From: Proteus vulgaris
GTDB taxonomy: Bacteria; Pseudomonadota; Gammaproteobacteria; Enterobacterales; Enterobacteriaceae
Reading direction: 5' to 3'
Assembly (NCBI RefSeq): GCF_023100685.1
Contig: NZ_CP090064.1
Coordinates: 992,001-1,056,000 of the forward strand
Length of the DNA stretch: 64,000 nucleotides
This document shows positions 26,986 to 36,877 of this stretch, one piece after another (position 1 is the stretch's first letter; every line of letters starts with the position of its first letter). Position numbers and translations under genes: made by a program. Below the pieces are notes generated by a model. It was not told where the DNA came from, made no database searches, and was given only the letters and a program-made list of their open reading frames with translations.

Positions 26986-27717
26986 CCATTTTCTTTCACT
27001 ATTTTGTGATAAATTAAGGGTGGGTTGATTTGGTACAATTGAGGTGTTATTAACCAGATAGCGTCCATCCTTAACAGTAACAGAAGGGATCTGTTTGCGC
27101 TCTTCGACATATTGATAGGCGGGCATAAGTTGTTGCCAGAAATCGATGTCCGTTGAATAGTGATGTTTCTTCATATTTTCGTTAGTCATTTTAAATGGGA
27201 AAATATGAATGTTGATCACTGATTGTCCATTTTTCAGGGCTAGTTCAGCATACTGATAAATTTCATCCATAACTGAATCTGTCATTGCATAACAACCAAC
27301 CGATTTACACGCTCCATGGATCATTAAAAAATCCCCGGTGTATCCTTTTGATTTGTCGTATTGATTAGGAAATCCTAGATTGATAGCTCGGTAAAATCGA
27401 CTATTCGGGTTTAATTGTGAAAAATTAACCTGATAAAAGCCTTCTGGACTTTTTAAATCACCTTGAAATTTTTTAGGGCCTAACCCACCAGAATAGCTAC
27501 AAATAGGGTAAGTACGTACTTTTTCTAATTGCCCATCTAATTTTTCTGTATAAAGTTCAAGTAAGCTTTCTTCTTTGAAAATCTGAATATAGATAGGCCG
27601 TCCTGTGCTTTTTTTAACAGGTTCCATTAGAAATTTTGAACTGTTTTCAGCGTTAACTAATAAAGAAGTTAACATTAATGTTAAAAAACTGATTAGTTGT
27701 TTTGCGTGACTGGTCAT
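26956..27717 (-). CDS. dpaA: YafK-type L,D-transpeptidase-fold protein (DpaA/LdtF)
   Basis: A 253-residue YkuD-family protein with a signal peptide (MTSHAKQLISFLTLMLTSLLVNA). The catalytic motif H134-GACKSVG-C142-YAM is intact. In E. coli YafK/DpaA (also named LdtF) detaches Braun lipoprotein from peptidoglycan rather than forming cross-links, and I infer the same role from orthology. The region after the catalytic domain (FWQQLMPAYQYVEE) matches the family. It is convergent with yafJ and overlaps its 3' end by 30 bp. The protein acts in the periplasm. Confidence 0.88.
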   Translation of the reverse strand: MTSHAKQLISFLTLMLTSLLVNAENSSKFLMEPVKKSTGRPIYIQIFKEESLLELYTEKLDGQLEKVRTYPICSYSGGLGPKKFQGDLKSPEGFYQVNFSQLNPNSRFYRAINLGFPNQYDKSKGYTGDFLMIHGACKSVGCYAMTDSVMDEIYQYAELALKNGQSVINIHIFPFKMTNENMKKHHYSTDIDFWQQLMPAYQYVEERKQIPSVTVKDGRYLVNNTSIVPNQPTLNLSQNSERKWLQDTHTTIK

Positions 27718-28132
27718 GGTTTTATCAGAAAAATAGCTTAAAATTTGTTGATAAAGTAGATCGTAGATTGCTATGAAGCAATAAATTTGTAAATTAAAAT
27801 CTGAGATGGTTTCTTTTCTATTACAAAATATTCTGTGTGAAATTTAAGCGATCGTCGAGAAAGATGATATTTTAATTCGGTTTATACGAGTTGTTAACGT
27901 TTCAGTCAAAATAATATTCCCATTTGCTTGAGCTAAATCACTCGAATAGTCAGACAGGTTTAGGCTGAGATGATAAAATTCAGGTCGGCAGAATAAGAGA
28001 AAATAGTAACAATTATCGGAGATAAATAACTTAAGGTTCAAAAACACCTTAAGATGTTTTTATTACAGAGTCGCTACATTTTCGGGGTGAATTTGTAGCT
28101 TAGGGTTTAACTGATAAACTTGTGCAAATCTT
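27718..28132. other. Gene-free 415-bp spacer upstream of nqrA
   Basis: AT-rich sequence between the divergent yafK and nqrA genes. No convincing ORF is present. It must hold promoters for both genes; I could not pick a well-spaced -35/-10 pair with confidence. The only clear structure is the hairpin with a T-run at 28030-28063. Confidence 0.6.
28030..28063 (+). terminator. Terminator-like hairpin 70 bp upstream of nqrA
   Basis: CTTAAGGT (28030-28037) and ACCTTAAG (28046-28053) form a perfect 8-bp stem with an 8-base loop, followed by ATGTTTTTATT. No gene ends upstream on this strand, so it may act as an attenuator in the nqr leader or the nqr promoter may lie after it. Confidence 0.45.
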
Positions 28133-29473
28133 ATGATTAAAATTAAAAAAGGACTCGACCTCCCAATTGCAGGAGCGCCTGCCCAAGTGATAGAAGACGG
28201 ACCCGCGATTCGACGCGTAGCACTGCTAGGTGAAGAATATGTCGGTATGCGTCCTTCTATGATGGTTTCGGAAGGTGAGCATGTAAAAAAAGGGCAAATT
28301 CTTTTTGAAGATAAAAAGAATGCCGGTGTTGTTTTCACCAGCCCAGCTTGTGGTAAAGTCGTTGAAATTAACCGCGGTGAACGCCGTGTGTTCCAATCTA
28401 TAGTGATAGAAATTGATGGCAACGAAGAAATCACCTTCAACCGCTATGATAGCGCTACGTTGTCAGATTTAACCCGTGAACAGGTTGAAAGCAACCTTGT
28501 TAAATCGGGCATGTGGACTGCGTTAAGGACTCGTCCTTACAGTTGTACTCCACATTTAGGTACAACACCTGTTGCCATTTTTGTTTCTGCAATGGATACC
28601 AATCCACTTGCAGCCGATCCTATGGTTATTATTGAGCAAAATGAGAAGGCATTTAATGATGGCCTTGTTATTTTAACCCGATTAACTGAAGGAAAGGTCT
28701 ATGTTTGTCATGGCGAAAAATCGCCTGCAAAATTGAATGACGGACAAATTAGTTATAACCAATTTTCTGGACCTCATCCAGCAGGGTTGGTAGGCACTCA
28801 CATTCATTTCTTAGAACCTGTCAGTGCTAAGAAAATGGTTTGGCATTTAAATTACCAAGATGTGATTGCTATTGGTTACTTGTTTACAACAGGTTCTTTA
28901 TACACTGAACGTGTTGTTGCATTAGCTGGCCCTCAAGTAAAAGCACCGCGTTTAGTGCGTACTTGTTTAGGGGCTGATCTCTATGAGTTAACCAAAGATC
29001 AATTAGTTGATGATGAAAACCGCATTATTTCTGGCTCTGTACTATGGGGATGGAAATCTGATGAGGCTCATCACTATTTAGGTCGTTTCCATAATCAAGT
29101 TTCTGTATTACGAGAAGGTCGTGATAAAGAGTTATTTGGTTGGGGTATGCCGGGTAGCGATAAATTTTCTATCACACGTACAACTATCGGTCACTTCCTA
29201 AAAAATAAACGCTTTGCTTTTACAACCTCAATGAATGGTGGCGAACGTTCAATGGTACCAATTGGTAACTATGAGCGTGTTATGCCGTTAGACATTATGG
29301 CAACGCATTTATTACGTGATTTAGTTGTAGGTGATACAGACAGTTCACAAGCATTAGGTTGTTTGGAATTGGATGAAGAAGATTTGGGATTATGTACTTA
29401 TGTTTGTCCAAGCAAATATGAGTATGGCCCAGCACTGCGCCAAGTATTGACCAAAATTGAGCAGGAAGGGTAA
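28133..29473 (+). CDS. nqrA: Na+-translocating NADH:quinone reductase subunit A
   Basis: Soluble, membrane-associated subunit of the Na+-NQR complex, which oxidises NADH, reduces ubiquinone and pumps sodium out. The 446-residue length equals Vibrio NqrA. It begins [14 protein letters not shown], contains [14 protein letters not shown], a conserved [14 protein letters not shown] block and GLDLDEEDL-like [25 protein letters not shown] near the C-terminus. First of six nqr genes with 3-bp spacing to nqrB. There is no strong Shine-Dalgarno, but the N-terminus aligns exactly with the family. Confidence 0.96.
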   Translation: MIKIKKGLDLPIAGAPAQVIEDGPAIRRVALLGEEYVGMRPSMMVSEGEHVKKGQILFEDKKNAGVVFTSPACGKVVEINRGERRVFQSIVIEIDGNEEITFNRYDSATLSDLTREQVESNLVKSGMWTALRTRPYSCTPHLGTTPVAIFVSAMDTNPLAADPMVIIEQNEKAFNDGLVILTRLTEGKVYVCHGEKSPAKLNDGQISYNQFSGPHPAGLVGTHIHFLEPVSAKKMVWHLNYQDVIAIGYLFTTGSLYTERVVALAGPQVKAPRLVRTCLGADLYELTKDQLVDDENRIISGSVLWGWKSDEAHHYLGRFHNQVSVLREGRDKELFGWGMPGSDKFSITRTTIGHFLKNKRFAFTTSMNGGERSMVPIGNYERVMPLDIMATHLLRDLVVGDTDSSQALGCLELDEEDLGLCTYVCPSKYEYGPALRQVLTKIEQEG

Positions 29474-29476
29474 CTC

Positions 29477-30715
29477 ATGGGTTTGAAAAATTTATTTGAA
29501 AAAGTAGAGCACCATTTTGAGCCCGGTGGCAAACTAGCAAAATGGTACGTACTTTATGAAGCTGTGACCACGGTATTTTATACACCGGGCACAGTGACGC
29601 GTAATGGTGGTCATGTTCGTGACACTATTGACCTAAAACGTATGATGATCTTAGTTTGGTTAGCCGTTTTCCCAGCAATGTTTTGGGGGATGTATAACGT
29701 CGGTCATCAAGCGATCCCTGCACTTAATCAGTTATACAGTGGTGCTGAATTACAGCAAATCATTGCTTCAGATTGGCATTATCGCCTTGCTGAATTCCTC
29801 GGCGCATCATTAACTACAGATGCTGGATGGGCAAGTAAGATGCTACTTGGTGCAACTTACTTTTTACCTATTTATCTTGTAGTTTTTGCGGTTGGTGGAT
29901 TTTGGGAAGTTCTTTTTGCCTTTATTCGTGGCCATGAAATTAATGAAGGCTTCTTTGTTACATCAATCTTATTTGCCTTGATCGTACCGCCAACATTACC
30001 ACTTTGGCAGGCTGCATTAGGTATTACGTTTGGTGTTGTTATCGCAAAAGAAATCTTTGGTGGTACAGGGCGTAACTTCTTAAACCCAGCATTAGCAGGT
30101 CGTGCATTCCTGTTTTTTGCTTATCCGGCTCAAATTTCAGGTGATCTGGTTTGGACTGCGGCTGACGGCTTTTCTGGTGCAACACCATTGTCACAATGGT
30201 CTGTATCGGGTGAAAGTGCATTATTAAATACCGCCACTCAACAACCTATCTCTTGGATGGATGCTTTTCTTGGATATATTCCAGGGTCTATCGGTGAAGT
30301 TTCAACGCTGATGATTTTAATCGGTGGTGCTGTCATTCTTTTTGCTCGCATTGCTTCATGGCGTATTGTTGCTGGGGTAATGGTGGGCATGATTGCAATG
30401 TCATACCTGTTTAATTTTATCGGTTCAGACACCAATCCTCTCTTCTCAATGCCTTGGCACTGGCACTTAGTATTAGGTGGTTTTGCTTTCGGTATGATGT
30501 TTATGGCAACAGATCCAGTATCCGCATCGTTTACTGATAAAGGTAAATGGGCTTACGGTATTTTGATTGGCGTAATGGCTGTGCTTATTCGTGTCGTCAA
30601 TCCGGCTTACCCAGAAGGTATGATGCTGGCAATCTTATTCGCAAACTTATTTGCACCACTGTTCGATTACGTGGTTGTTCAGGCGAATATTAAGCGGAGA
30701 ATAGCTCGTGGCTAA
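29477..30715 (+). CDS. nqrB: Na+-NQR subunit B
   Basis: Membrane subunit carrying covalently bound FMN and the riboflavin/quinone site of the sodium pump. The 412-residue protein has about ten membrane segments and the flavinylation site SGAT with Thr236, matching the known residue of Vibrio NqrB. Other markers are [31 protein letters not shown] and [17 protein letters not shown]. It starts 3 bp after nqrA and ends 8 bp inside nqrC. FMN attachment would be made by ApbE encoded downstream. Confidence 0.96.
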   Translation: MGLKNLFEKVEHHFEPGGKLAKWYVLYEAVTTVFYTPGTVTRNGGHVRDTIDLKRMMILVWLAVFPAMFWGMYNVGHQAIPALNQLYSGAELQQIIASDWHYRLAEFLGASLTTDAGWASKMLLGATYFLPIYLVVFAVGGFWEVLFAFIRGHEINEGFFVTSILFALIVPPTLPLWQAALGITFGVVIAKEIFGGTGRNFLNPALAGRAFLFFAYPAQISGDLVWTAADGFSGATPLSQWSVSGESALLNTATQQPISWMDAFLGYIPGSIGEVSTLMILIGGAVILFARIASWRIVAGVMVGMIAMSYLFNFIGSDTNPLFSMPWHWHLVLGGFAFGMMFMATDPVSASFTDKGKWAYGILIGVMAVLIRVVNPAYPEGMMLAILFANLFAPLFDYVVVQANIKRRIARG

Positions 30716-31496
30716 AGAGAAAAACAAAGATAGCGTCGCAAGAACGTTCCTCGTTGTATTTATTCTATGTCTAGTGTGTTCCGTGGTAGTAGCTGGAGCG
30801 GCTGTTGGACTGAAGTCTAAACAAGAAGAACAAAAGCTTCTTGATAAACAACGTAATATTCTTGATGTTGCGGGTCTGCTCGTACCTAAAATGAGTGCGA
30901 CAGATGTACTGAAAGTATACAACACTCGTATTAAAGCAAAAATTGTTAATTTCCAGACAGGTGAACTGACTGATAGCAAAGGCAATTTTGATTTAAACGC
31001 TGCATTACGTAGTGATGATACTTCAATTGCATTATCACCAGCAGACGATGCAGCTAAAATTCGCCGACGTGCAAATACTGCAGAAGTGTATTTTGTGCTT
31101 GATGAACAAGGCAAAACTACAGAAGTCGTTCTACCTGTTTATGGTTCTGGCTTATGGTCTGTGATGTATGCGTTTATTGCGGTTGATATTGATGGCGTAA
31201 CCTCCAAAGGTATTACTTATTATGCTCATGGTGAAACACCAGGCTTAGGTGGTGAGGTTGACAATCCTCAGTGGAAAGCTCAATGGAAAGGTAAGCGTCT
31301 AATCAATGAAGAAGGCGTACCTGCTATCAAGATTGTGCGTAGTGGTGCTGCTTCTGGCAATCCTTATGGCATTGATGGACTTTCTGGTGCGACACTGACC
31401 TCAAATGGCATCCAGCATATGTTCGACTTCTGGTTAGGTGAAAAAGGTTTCGGCCCATTCCTGAAAAAAGTACGTGAAGGAGAAATCAATGGCTGA
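30708..31496 (+). CDS. nqrC: Na+-NQR subunit C
   Basis: Periplasmically exposed subunit with one N-terminal membrane anchor ([21 protein letters not shown]) and a covalent FMN at Thr229 in the SGATLTSNG motif. The 262-residue protein begins at GTG 30708, with GGAGA upstream at 30697-30701; this start overlaps nqrB by 8 bp. [22 protein letters not shown] is the family block before the flavin site. It overlaps nqrD by 8 bp as well, so the three are translationally coupled. Confidence 0.95.
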   Translation: MAKEKNKDSVARTFLVVFILCLVCSVVVAGAAVGLKSKQEEQKLLDKQRNILDVAGLLVPKMSATDVLKVYNTRIKAKIVNFQTGELTDSKGNFDLNAALRSDDTSIALSPADDAAKIRRRANTAEVYFVLDEQGKTTEVVLPVYGSGLWSVMYAFIAVDIDGVTSKGITYYAHGETPGLGGEVDNPQWKAQWKGKRLINEEGVPAIKIVRSGAASGNPYGIDGLSGATLTSNGIQHMFDFWLGEKGFGPFLKKVREGEING

Positions 31497-32118
31497 TACA
31501 AAAGAAATTAAACGCGTTTTACTTGGGCCATTGTTAGATAACAACCCTATTGCTTTACAGGTATTGGGTGTGTGTTCTGCACTGGCTGTAACAACAAAAC
31601 TTGAAACTGCATTCGTGATGACAATTGCTGTAACACTGGTTACTGCATTCTCAAGTTTCTTTATTTCACTAATTCGTAATTACATACCAAGTAGCGTTCG
31701 TATTATTGTTCAAATGGCGATTATTGCTTCATTAGTTATCGTTGTTGACCAAATTTTGCAAGCTTATGCGTATGAAATCTCTAAGCAACTTTCTGTTTTC
31801 GTTGGCCTTATCATTACTAACTGTATTGTTATGGGGCGAGCAGAAGCCTATGCAATGAAATCACCACCGATTGAAAGTTTTATGGATGGTATTGGTAATG
31901 GCTTAGGGTATGGCGCTATCTTGATCCTTGTCGGATTTTTACGTGAACTTTTCGGTTCTGGTAAATTATTTGGCATTACCGTGATGGAATCTATCCAGAA
32001 TGGTGGCTGGTATCAGCCTAACGGTTTATTCCTGTTAGCACCAAGTGCATTCTTTATCATTGGCTTGCTAATTTGGGGATTACGTACATTAAAACCTGCA
32101 CAGGTTGAAGAGGACTAA
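31489..32118 (+). CDS. nqrD: Na+-NQR subunit D
   Basis: Integral membrane subunit with six helices that, with NqrE, holds an iron site between cysteines: Cys29 (VLGVCSAL) and Cys112 ([20 protein letters not shown]). The 209-residue form starts at ATG 31489 with AAGGAGA upstream (31477-31483) and matches the Vibrio N-terminus; the open frame extends further but without need. It overlaps nqrC by 8 bp, and nqrE follows after 5 bp. Confidence 0.95.
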   Translation: MADTKEIKRVLLGPLLDNNPIALQVLGVCSALAVTTKLETAFVMTIAVTLVTAFSSFFISLIRNYIPSSVRIIVQMAIIASLVIVVDQILQAYAYEISKQLSVFVGLIITNCIVMGRAEAYAMKSPPIESFMDGIGNGLGYGAILILVGFLRELFGSGKLFGITVMESIQNGGWYQPNGLFLLAPSAFFIIGLLIWGLRTLKPAQVEED

Positions 32119-32123
32119 TCGCC

Positions 32124-32720
32124 ATGGAACATTATATAAGCCTATTTGTTCGTGCTGTTTTTATTGAGAATATGGCGCTCGCGTTCTTCTTAGGGATGTG
32201 TACATTCCTCGCTGTATCTAAAAACGTAAAAACGGCATTTGGATTAGGTATCGCTGTTACCGTTGTTCTAGGTCTTTCTGTGCCATTGAATAACTTGGTT
32301 TACAACTATGTGTTACGTGATAATGCGTTAATGGAAGGTGTCGATTTAAGTTTCTTAAACTTTATCACTTTCATTGGCGTGATAGCGGCACTGGTACAAA
32401 TCCTAGAGATGATTTTAGACCGTTATTTCCCTGCGCTGTATAACGCATTAGGGATCTTCTTGCCTCTTATTACCGTTAACTGCGCCATTTTCGGTGGTGT
32501 GTCATTTATGGCACAACGTGACTATAACTTTAGTGAGTCTATTGTTTATGGTTTCGGCTCTGGAATTGGTTGGATGTTAGCCATCGTATTGTTGGCTTCT
32601 ATCCGTGAGAAAATGAAGTACGCGGATGTACCGGCAGGTATGAAAGGATTAGGCGTTACTTTTGTCACCACAGGGTTGATGGCATTAGGTTTCATGTCCT
32701 TCTCTGGTGTTCAGCTATAA
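32124..32720 (+). CDS. nqrE: Na+-NQR subunit E
   Basis: Membrane subunit homologous to NqrD in inverted topology; Cys26 ([12 protein letters not shown]) and Cys120 ([14 protein letters not shown]) complete the intersubunit iron site. The 198-residue length equals Vibrio NqrE. About six membrane segments. It starts 5 bp after nqrD. All expected cysteines are present. Confidence 0.95.
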   Translation: MEHYISLFVRAVFIENMALAFFLGMCTFLAVSKNVKTAFGLGIAVTVVLGLSVPLNNLVYNYVLRDNALMEGVDLSFLNFITFIGVIAALVQILEMILDRYFPALYNALGIFLPLITVNCAIFGGVSFMAQRDYNFSESIVYGFGSGIGWMLAIVLLASIREKMKYADVPAGMKGLGVTFVTTGLMALGFMSFSGVQL

Positions 32721-32736
32721 AGGGTGAGAAGAACTC

Positions 32737-33963
32737 ATGGATATAATTATTCTAGGTGTCGTGATGTTTACCCTGATTGTATTGGTATTAACAGCGTTGA
32801 TTTTGTTCGCAAAATCAAAACTGGTCAATACAGGGGATATTTCAGTTGAGGTCAATGGAGACCCAGACAAAAGCTTTAATGCACCAGCAGGTGATAAATT
32901 ACTAAACGTATTATCAAACGAAGGTATTTTTATTTCATCGGCTTGTGGTGGCGGTGGCTCTTGTGGTCAGTGTCGCGTTAAAGTGCTAGAGGGTGGCGGT
33001 GATATTCTGCCAACAGAACTTTCGCATATTAACAAGCGTGAAGCTAAAGAGGGTTGTCGTTTAGCCTGTCAGGTCAACGTAAAAAACAACCTGAAATTAG
33101 AATTACCAGAAGAAATCTTTGGTGTTAAAAAATGGGAATGTGAAGTTATCTCAAACGATAACAAAGCAACTTTCATTAAAGAATTAGTATTAAAAATTCC
33201 TGAAGGTGAAGTTGTACCTTTCCGTGCTGGTGGATTTATTCAGATCGAATGCCCACCTCATACCGTGCGTTATGAAGATTTTGATGTGCCTGAAGAGTAT
33301 CGTGAAGACTGGGATAAATTTAACTTATTCCGCTACGTTTCTGATGTAAAAGAAACCACAGTACGTGCTTACTCAATGGCAAACTATCCTGAAGAGCATG
33401 GCATCATCATGTTAAACGTGCGTATTGCAACACCACCACCACGTAATCCTGATGTGCCACCAGGCATAATGTCATCGTACATTTGGTCATTAAAATCAGG
33501 TGATAAAGTGACAATTTCAGGGCCATTTGGTGAATTCTTCGCTAAAGAAACTGATGCAGAGATGATCTTCATTGGTGGTGGTGCAGGTATGGCACCAATG
33601 CGCTCACATATTTTTGATCAGTTAAAACGCTTACATTCTAAACGTAAAATCAGCTTCTGGTATGGTGCTCGTTCTGTACGTGAAATGTTCTACACTGAAG
33701 ACTTCGATATGCTTGCAAAAGAAAACGAAAACTTCACATGGAATGTCGCACTTTCAGACGCCTTACCTGAAGATAACTGGACAGGATATACAGGATTTAT
33801 TCACAATGTGTTGTTTGAGAATTACCTCAAAAATCATCCAGCACCAGAAGATTGTGAATTCTATATGTGTGGACCGCCAGTAATGAACGCAGCTGTTATT
33901 AAAATGCTCAAAGACTTAGGCGTTGAAGATGAAAACATTATGCTGGATGACTTTGGCGGTTGA
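32737..33963 (+). CDS. nqrF: Na+-NQR subunit F (NADH dehydrogenase subunit)
   Basis: NADH-oxidising subunit with one N-terminal membrane helix, a 2Fe-2S ferredoxin domain (Cys70, Cys76, Cys79 and Cys111), an FAD domain ([13 protein letters not shown]) and an NADH domain ([24 protein letters not shown]). The 408-residue length equals that of Vibrio NqrF, and the C-terminus DDFGG is typical. It starts 16 bp after nqrE and ends the structural cluster before a GC-rich hairpin. Confidence 0.96.
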   Translation: MDIIILGVVMFTLIVLVLTALILFAKSKLVNTGDISVEVNGDPDKSFNAPAGDKLLNVLSNEGIFISSACGGGGSCGQCRVKVLEGGGDILPTELSHINKREAKEGCRLACQVNVKNNLKLELPEEIFGVKKWECEVISNDNKATFIKELVLKIPEGEVVPFRAGGFIQIECPPHTVRYEDFDVPEEYREDWDKFNLFRYVSDVKETTVRAYSMANYPEEHGIIMLNVRIATPPPRNPDVPPGIMSSYIWSLKSGDKVTISGPFGEFFAKETDAEMIFIGGGAGMAPMRSHIFDQLKRLHSKRKISFWYGARSVREMFYTEDFDMLAKENENFTWNVALSDALPEDNWTGYTGFIHNVLFENYLKNHPAPEDCEFYMCGPPVMNAAVIKMLKDLGVEDENIMLDDFGG

Positions 33964-34002
33964 TCCTAACCTCCCATTAAGCATAAATGAATGAAATGAC
34001 AA

Positions 34003-34022
34003 GCGCCCACTTATGTGGGCGC
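34003..34022 (+). terminator. GC-rich hairpin between nqrF and apbE
   Basis: GCGCCCAC (34003-34010), TTAT, GTGGGCGC (34015-34022) form a perfect 8-bp stem without a T-run. It may stabilise the nqr mRNA 3' end or attenuate rather than stop transcription into apbE. Confidence 0.45.
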
Positions 34023-34043
34023 TCATGATCAGAAGAGAGAGTT

Positions 34044-35066
34044 ATGTTAAAAAGAAAGATGATAAATTGGATAGTGATGCTGTCTGCTTTAGTTCTATTG
34101 TCTGCATGTGGTGAAAAACAGCAGGTATTAGAAGGCGAAACAATGGGAACTTATTACTCGATTAAATATGTTCCTGATAGTAATTCACCTCCACAAAACG
34201 TCTTACAAACAGAGATCGATCGTATTCTTGAAGAAGTGAACGATCAAATGTCAACATATCGTCCTCATTCTGAATTGAGTCGTTTCAATCAAAGTCGTGA
34301 AATTAATACACCATTCCCTGTTTCACCTGCTACCGCTAAAGTAGTGAGTGAAGCCATTCGTATTAATAAAATCACGGATGGTGCTTTAGATGTGACTGTT
34401 GGACCTTTAGTAAATTTATGGGGATTTGGTCCAGAAGGTCGATTTACTCACCAGCCTTCTGAAGATGAATTAGCAAAACGTAAACAGTGGATTGGCATTG
34501 ATTACTTAGCTATTGAAGGGAATACACTGATCAAGAAGATCCCTGAGCTTTATGTCGATCTCTCTTCTATTGCTAAAGGCTATGGTGTTGATGCTGTTGC
34601 TGAGTATTTAATATCACAGAATATCACTAACTATATGGTTGATATTGGTGGTGAAGTAAGAACACAAGGTGTAAATGGTAATGACAAGCTTTGGCGTATA
34701 GCAATTGAGAAACCAGCTAATGATGGTACAAAACAGAGCGTTCAGTTAATTATTGAACCAGGTGATAATTCAATTGCAACCTCTGGTGATTACCGTAACT
34801 ACTTTGAAGAAGACGGTATCCGCTATTCCCATACTATTGATCCAACTACAGGTCATCCTATTAAACATAACCTCGTTTCTATTACTGTGATTGTCCCCAC
34901 TTGCATGAGTGCTGATGGCCTTTCTACTGGATTGAATGTTTTAGGGCCTGAAAAGGGGTTAGAAGTAGCAAATAAACTAAATATTCCTGTCTTTATGATA
35001 GTGAAAACTGAAAATGGGTTTGAAGAGCGTTATAGTAAAGCGTTCGCCCCGTTCTTGAAAAAATAG
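34044..35066 (+). CDS. apbE: FAD:protein FMN transferase ApbE
   Basis: Periplasmic lipoprotein that attaches FMN to threonines of NqrB and NqrC. The 340-residue protein has a lipobox LLSA-C22, the ETMGTYYSIKY N-terminal block, DVTVGPLVNLWGFGP, SSIAKGYGVDAVAEYL, YMVDIGGEVRTQG and the C-terminal HTIDPTTGHPI and MSADGLST metal/FAD site. SD GAGAGAG region just upstream of ATG 34044. Its position between nqrF and nqrM fits its target. Confidence 0.95.
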   Translation: MLKRKMINWIVMLSALVLLSACGEKQQVLEGETMGTYYSIKYVPDSNSPPQNVLQTEIDRILEEVNDQMSTYRPHSELSRFNQSREINTPFPVSPATAKVVSEAIRINKITDGALDVTVGPLVNLWGFGPEGRFTHQPSEDELAKRKQWIGIDYLAIEGNTLIKKIPELYVDLSSIAKGYGVDAVAEYLISQNITNYMVDIGGEVRTQGVNGNDKLWRIAIEKPANDGTKQSVQLIIEPGDNSIATSGDYRNYFEEDGIRYSHTIDPTTGHPIKHNLVSITVIVPTCMSADGLSTGLNVLGPEKGLEVANKLNIPVFMIVKTENGFEERYSKAFAPFLKK

Positions 35067-35085
35067 AATTTAAGGAGAGAAGGTT

Positions 35086-35313
35086 ATGTTAAAAATATTT
35101 CTTTTTGCCTTCATCTTATTCTTGATTGCCTTCTTTGGAATGGCGTTAGGATATATTGTAAAACGTAAAAGCCTTCAAGGCAGTTGCGGTGGTTTAGGGG
35201 CTATGGGGATAGAAAAAGAGTGTGATTGCCCTGAACCTTGTGACGCACGTAAAAAACGTATGGCAAAAGAGTCCGCACGAGAAGAGTTACTGAAAAAGAA
35301 TCGAATTCTTTAA
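35086..35313 (+). CDS. nqrM: Na+-NQR maturation protein NqrM
   Basis: A 75-residue single-pass membrane protein (IFLFAFILFLIAFFGMALGYIV) with a cytoplasmic cysteine tail (GSCGGLG, ECDCPEPCDARKKRM). The family, formerly DUF539, is needed for iron delivery to the NqrD-NqrE site; four cysteines remain in positions fit for metal binding. It follows apbE by 19 bp with the AAGGAGAGAAGG ribosome-binding site, and ends at a terminator that closes the whole nqr cluster. Confidence 0.93.
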   Translation: MLKIFLFAFILFLIAFFGMALGYIVKRKSLQGSCGGLGAMGIEKECDCPEPCDARKKRMAKESAREELLKKNRIL

Positions 35314-35335
35314 TAGTAAAAAAGATATTTAGATA

Positions 35336-35374
35336 AAAAAAGAGTGATGGCTTTAATTACCATCACTCTTTTTT
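35336..35374 (+). terminator. Terminator closing the nqr-apbE-nqrM cluster
   Basis: AAAAAAGAGTGATGG (35336-35350) pairs with CCATCACTCTTTTTT (35360-35374), a 15-bp stem ending in a T-run. The A-run also allows use from the minus strand by the csbD-like gene. Confidence 0.88.
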
Positions 35375-35466
35375 ATTTCATTCATTCTAAAAATATAAGC
35401 ATTCTAAAAAAAGTTTTTAATAGAATAGAAGTAGGATAATAAAAAGCGAATCCTTGTGTTAAAAAT

Positions 35467-35679
35467 TCACTTCCATGGATAAGGGTTTTGCCCCTCCCAT
35501 TCTAAAACTTCTTTTTTGGCTTCTTCATAGGAATAGTCATAATGTTCTTGAAGTTTACCAATGAGTTGCTCTCGTGTACCTTCGATAATATCAAGTTCAT
35601 CATGGGTGATCTTTCCCCATTTTTCTTTTACTTTTCCTTTGAATAAATTCCAATCACCAGAAATTTTATTGTTTAACAT
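35467..35679 (-). CDS. CsbD-like stress protein
   Basis: A 70-residue CsbD-family protein, small hydrophilic stress proteins such as E. coli YjbJ. The family blocks are clear: ISGDWNLFKGKVKEKWGKITHDEL and the C-terminal YDYSYEEAKKEVLEWEGQ. The start ATG at 35679 is preceded by AAGGAGGAAT, a very strong Shine-Dalgarno on the minus strand. Function is unknown beyond stress association. Confidence 0.9.
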   Translation of the reverse strand: MLNNKISGDWNLFKGKVKEKWGKITHDELDIIEGTREQLIGKLQEHYDYSYEEAKKEVLEWEGQNPYPWK

Positions 35680-35771
35680 TTTATTCCTCCTTACTTATTT
35701 CTATCGGATAACACTATTAAGTGTAGAAGAGAATAAAGTGAATATAAAAGTGAAAACCTAAATAGAATTAT

Positions 35772-36644
35772 TTACTCTTTCCTAAATACTTTCATTTTGG
35801 CTGGAGAGTCAACCATGACGGCATCAGCACCTAATTCTGTAGCTTGAATATAATCTTTTTCGGTGTTGATACCAAAAAGAACAATATGGGCATTGCCACC
35901 AGCACGAAAACAGGACATTGCATCCTTATCCCAACTCAGAACGGAAACTGATCGCGCTTCACCTAAAGTATATTTTTCAACAACTTCTACTTTTCGATGT
36001 AATTCAAGCCCATACCAACGAGTAATATCTAAGTTTTCAGGCAATAAGCAAACGTGGCTCATAGTAATATTGGCGAGGATATCGCGGGTAATATCACGAC
36101 TTTCAAAACGCTCTACATTAGTCGGGAGTGCATCAAGAAAGGCGGTATTAGTGGAATAAATACGGGTTCTATCAAGTGCATTATGCTTACTGAGAACTGT
36201 AGCTAATGCTTCACCTTGAATAATGGGATCAGCATCAGGTGATTTTAAATCAAGATAAAATTGAGTAGTGGGAAATTGAGTTAAGATTTCATCTAAGGTA
36301 GGAATAGTGATCCCTTTATTTCGGTAAGGGTATTGCTGTGCTTCTGCGAATTTATAGCCAGCATCCCATTGTTTAAGTTCCTGTGCAGTAAACTCAGAAA
36401 TCATGCCTTGCCCATTAGTTAGGTTTTTTAAGTCACTAGGGCGGTAAAGTACAGGAATGTTATCTTTTGATAATTGAATAGTGATCCAAATTGCATCAGC
36501 TTGATTAGAGAGTGCTGTTTTTATAGCAATTTCAGTATTTTCTGGGGCATCAGCTGTGCCACCACGATGTGCGATAATTTTAGGGGATGCCATAAGAATT
36601 ACAGAATAAAAAAAGAGAGAAATAGCAATGAATAATTTGATCAT
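35772..36644 (-). CDS. Exported glycerophosphodiester phosphodiesterase-family protein
   Basis: A 290-residue GDPD-family TIM barrel with an N-terminal signal peptide (MIKLFIAISLFFYSVILMA). The catalytic start IIAHRGGTADAPENT keeps the His-Arg and Glu of the family, but the usual second His of the H-E-x-D motif appears altered (LYRPSDLKNLTNGQG where others have HD-x-D-T). LDLKSPDADP and C-terminal GADAVMVDSP are present. It is about 70 residues shorter than GlpQ, closer to UgpQ-like or lipase-like GDPD proteins. Substrate not certain; glycerophosphodiesters are likely. Confidence 0.8.
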   Translation of the reverse strand: MIKLFIAISLFFYSVILMASPKIIAHRGGTADAPENTEIAIKTALSNQADAIWITIQLSKDNIPVLYRPSDLKNLTNGQGMISEFTAQELKQWDAGYKFAEAQQYPYRNKGITIPTLDEILTQFPTTQFYLDLKSPDADPIIQGEALATVLSKHNALDRTRIYSTNTAFLDALPTNVERFESRDITRDILANITMSHVCLLPENLDITRWYGLELHRKVEVVEKYTLGEARSVSVLSWDKDAMSCFRAGGNAHIVLFGINTEKDYIQATELGADAVMVDSPAKMKVFRKE

Positions 36645-36840
36645 GAAAAATTATTTCCTTGTTTTATATGTAGTTACAAAACAATTATTAAGGTGAATGT
36701 AATTAATCAACAAGCAAAAATAATCTAACATCACTTTGTGACAATTCTATAAATAAACAGACTAATTCAGATTTTTATGAGAAATACACCTCGTTAGAGG
36801 GAGCTAAGAGTGAATAAAAATTGTAGTTAATATTTATTTA

Positions 36841-36856
36841 CTGTATATTTAAACAG
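36841..36856 (+). promoter_or_regulatory. LexA box of dinB
   Basis: CTGTATATTTAAACAG fits the LexA consensus CTGT-N8-ACAG exactly. It lies 21 bp upstream of the dinB ATG, so dinB is expected to be SOS-controlled as in E. coli. Confidence 0.9.
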
Positions 36857-36877
36857 TAATGTAAATGAGGAAATTGT

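Noticed and set aside
28063..28440. Minus-strand open frame overlapping the start of nqrA.
   Set aside because: Shadow of the conserved NqrA N-terminus; serine/proline-rich translation is typical of antisense frames.
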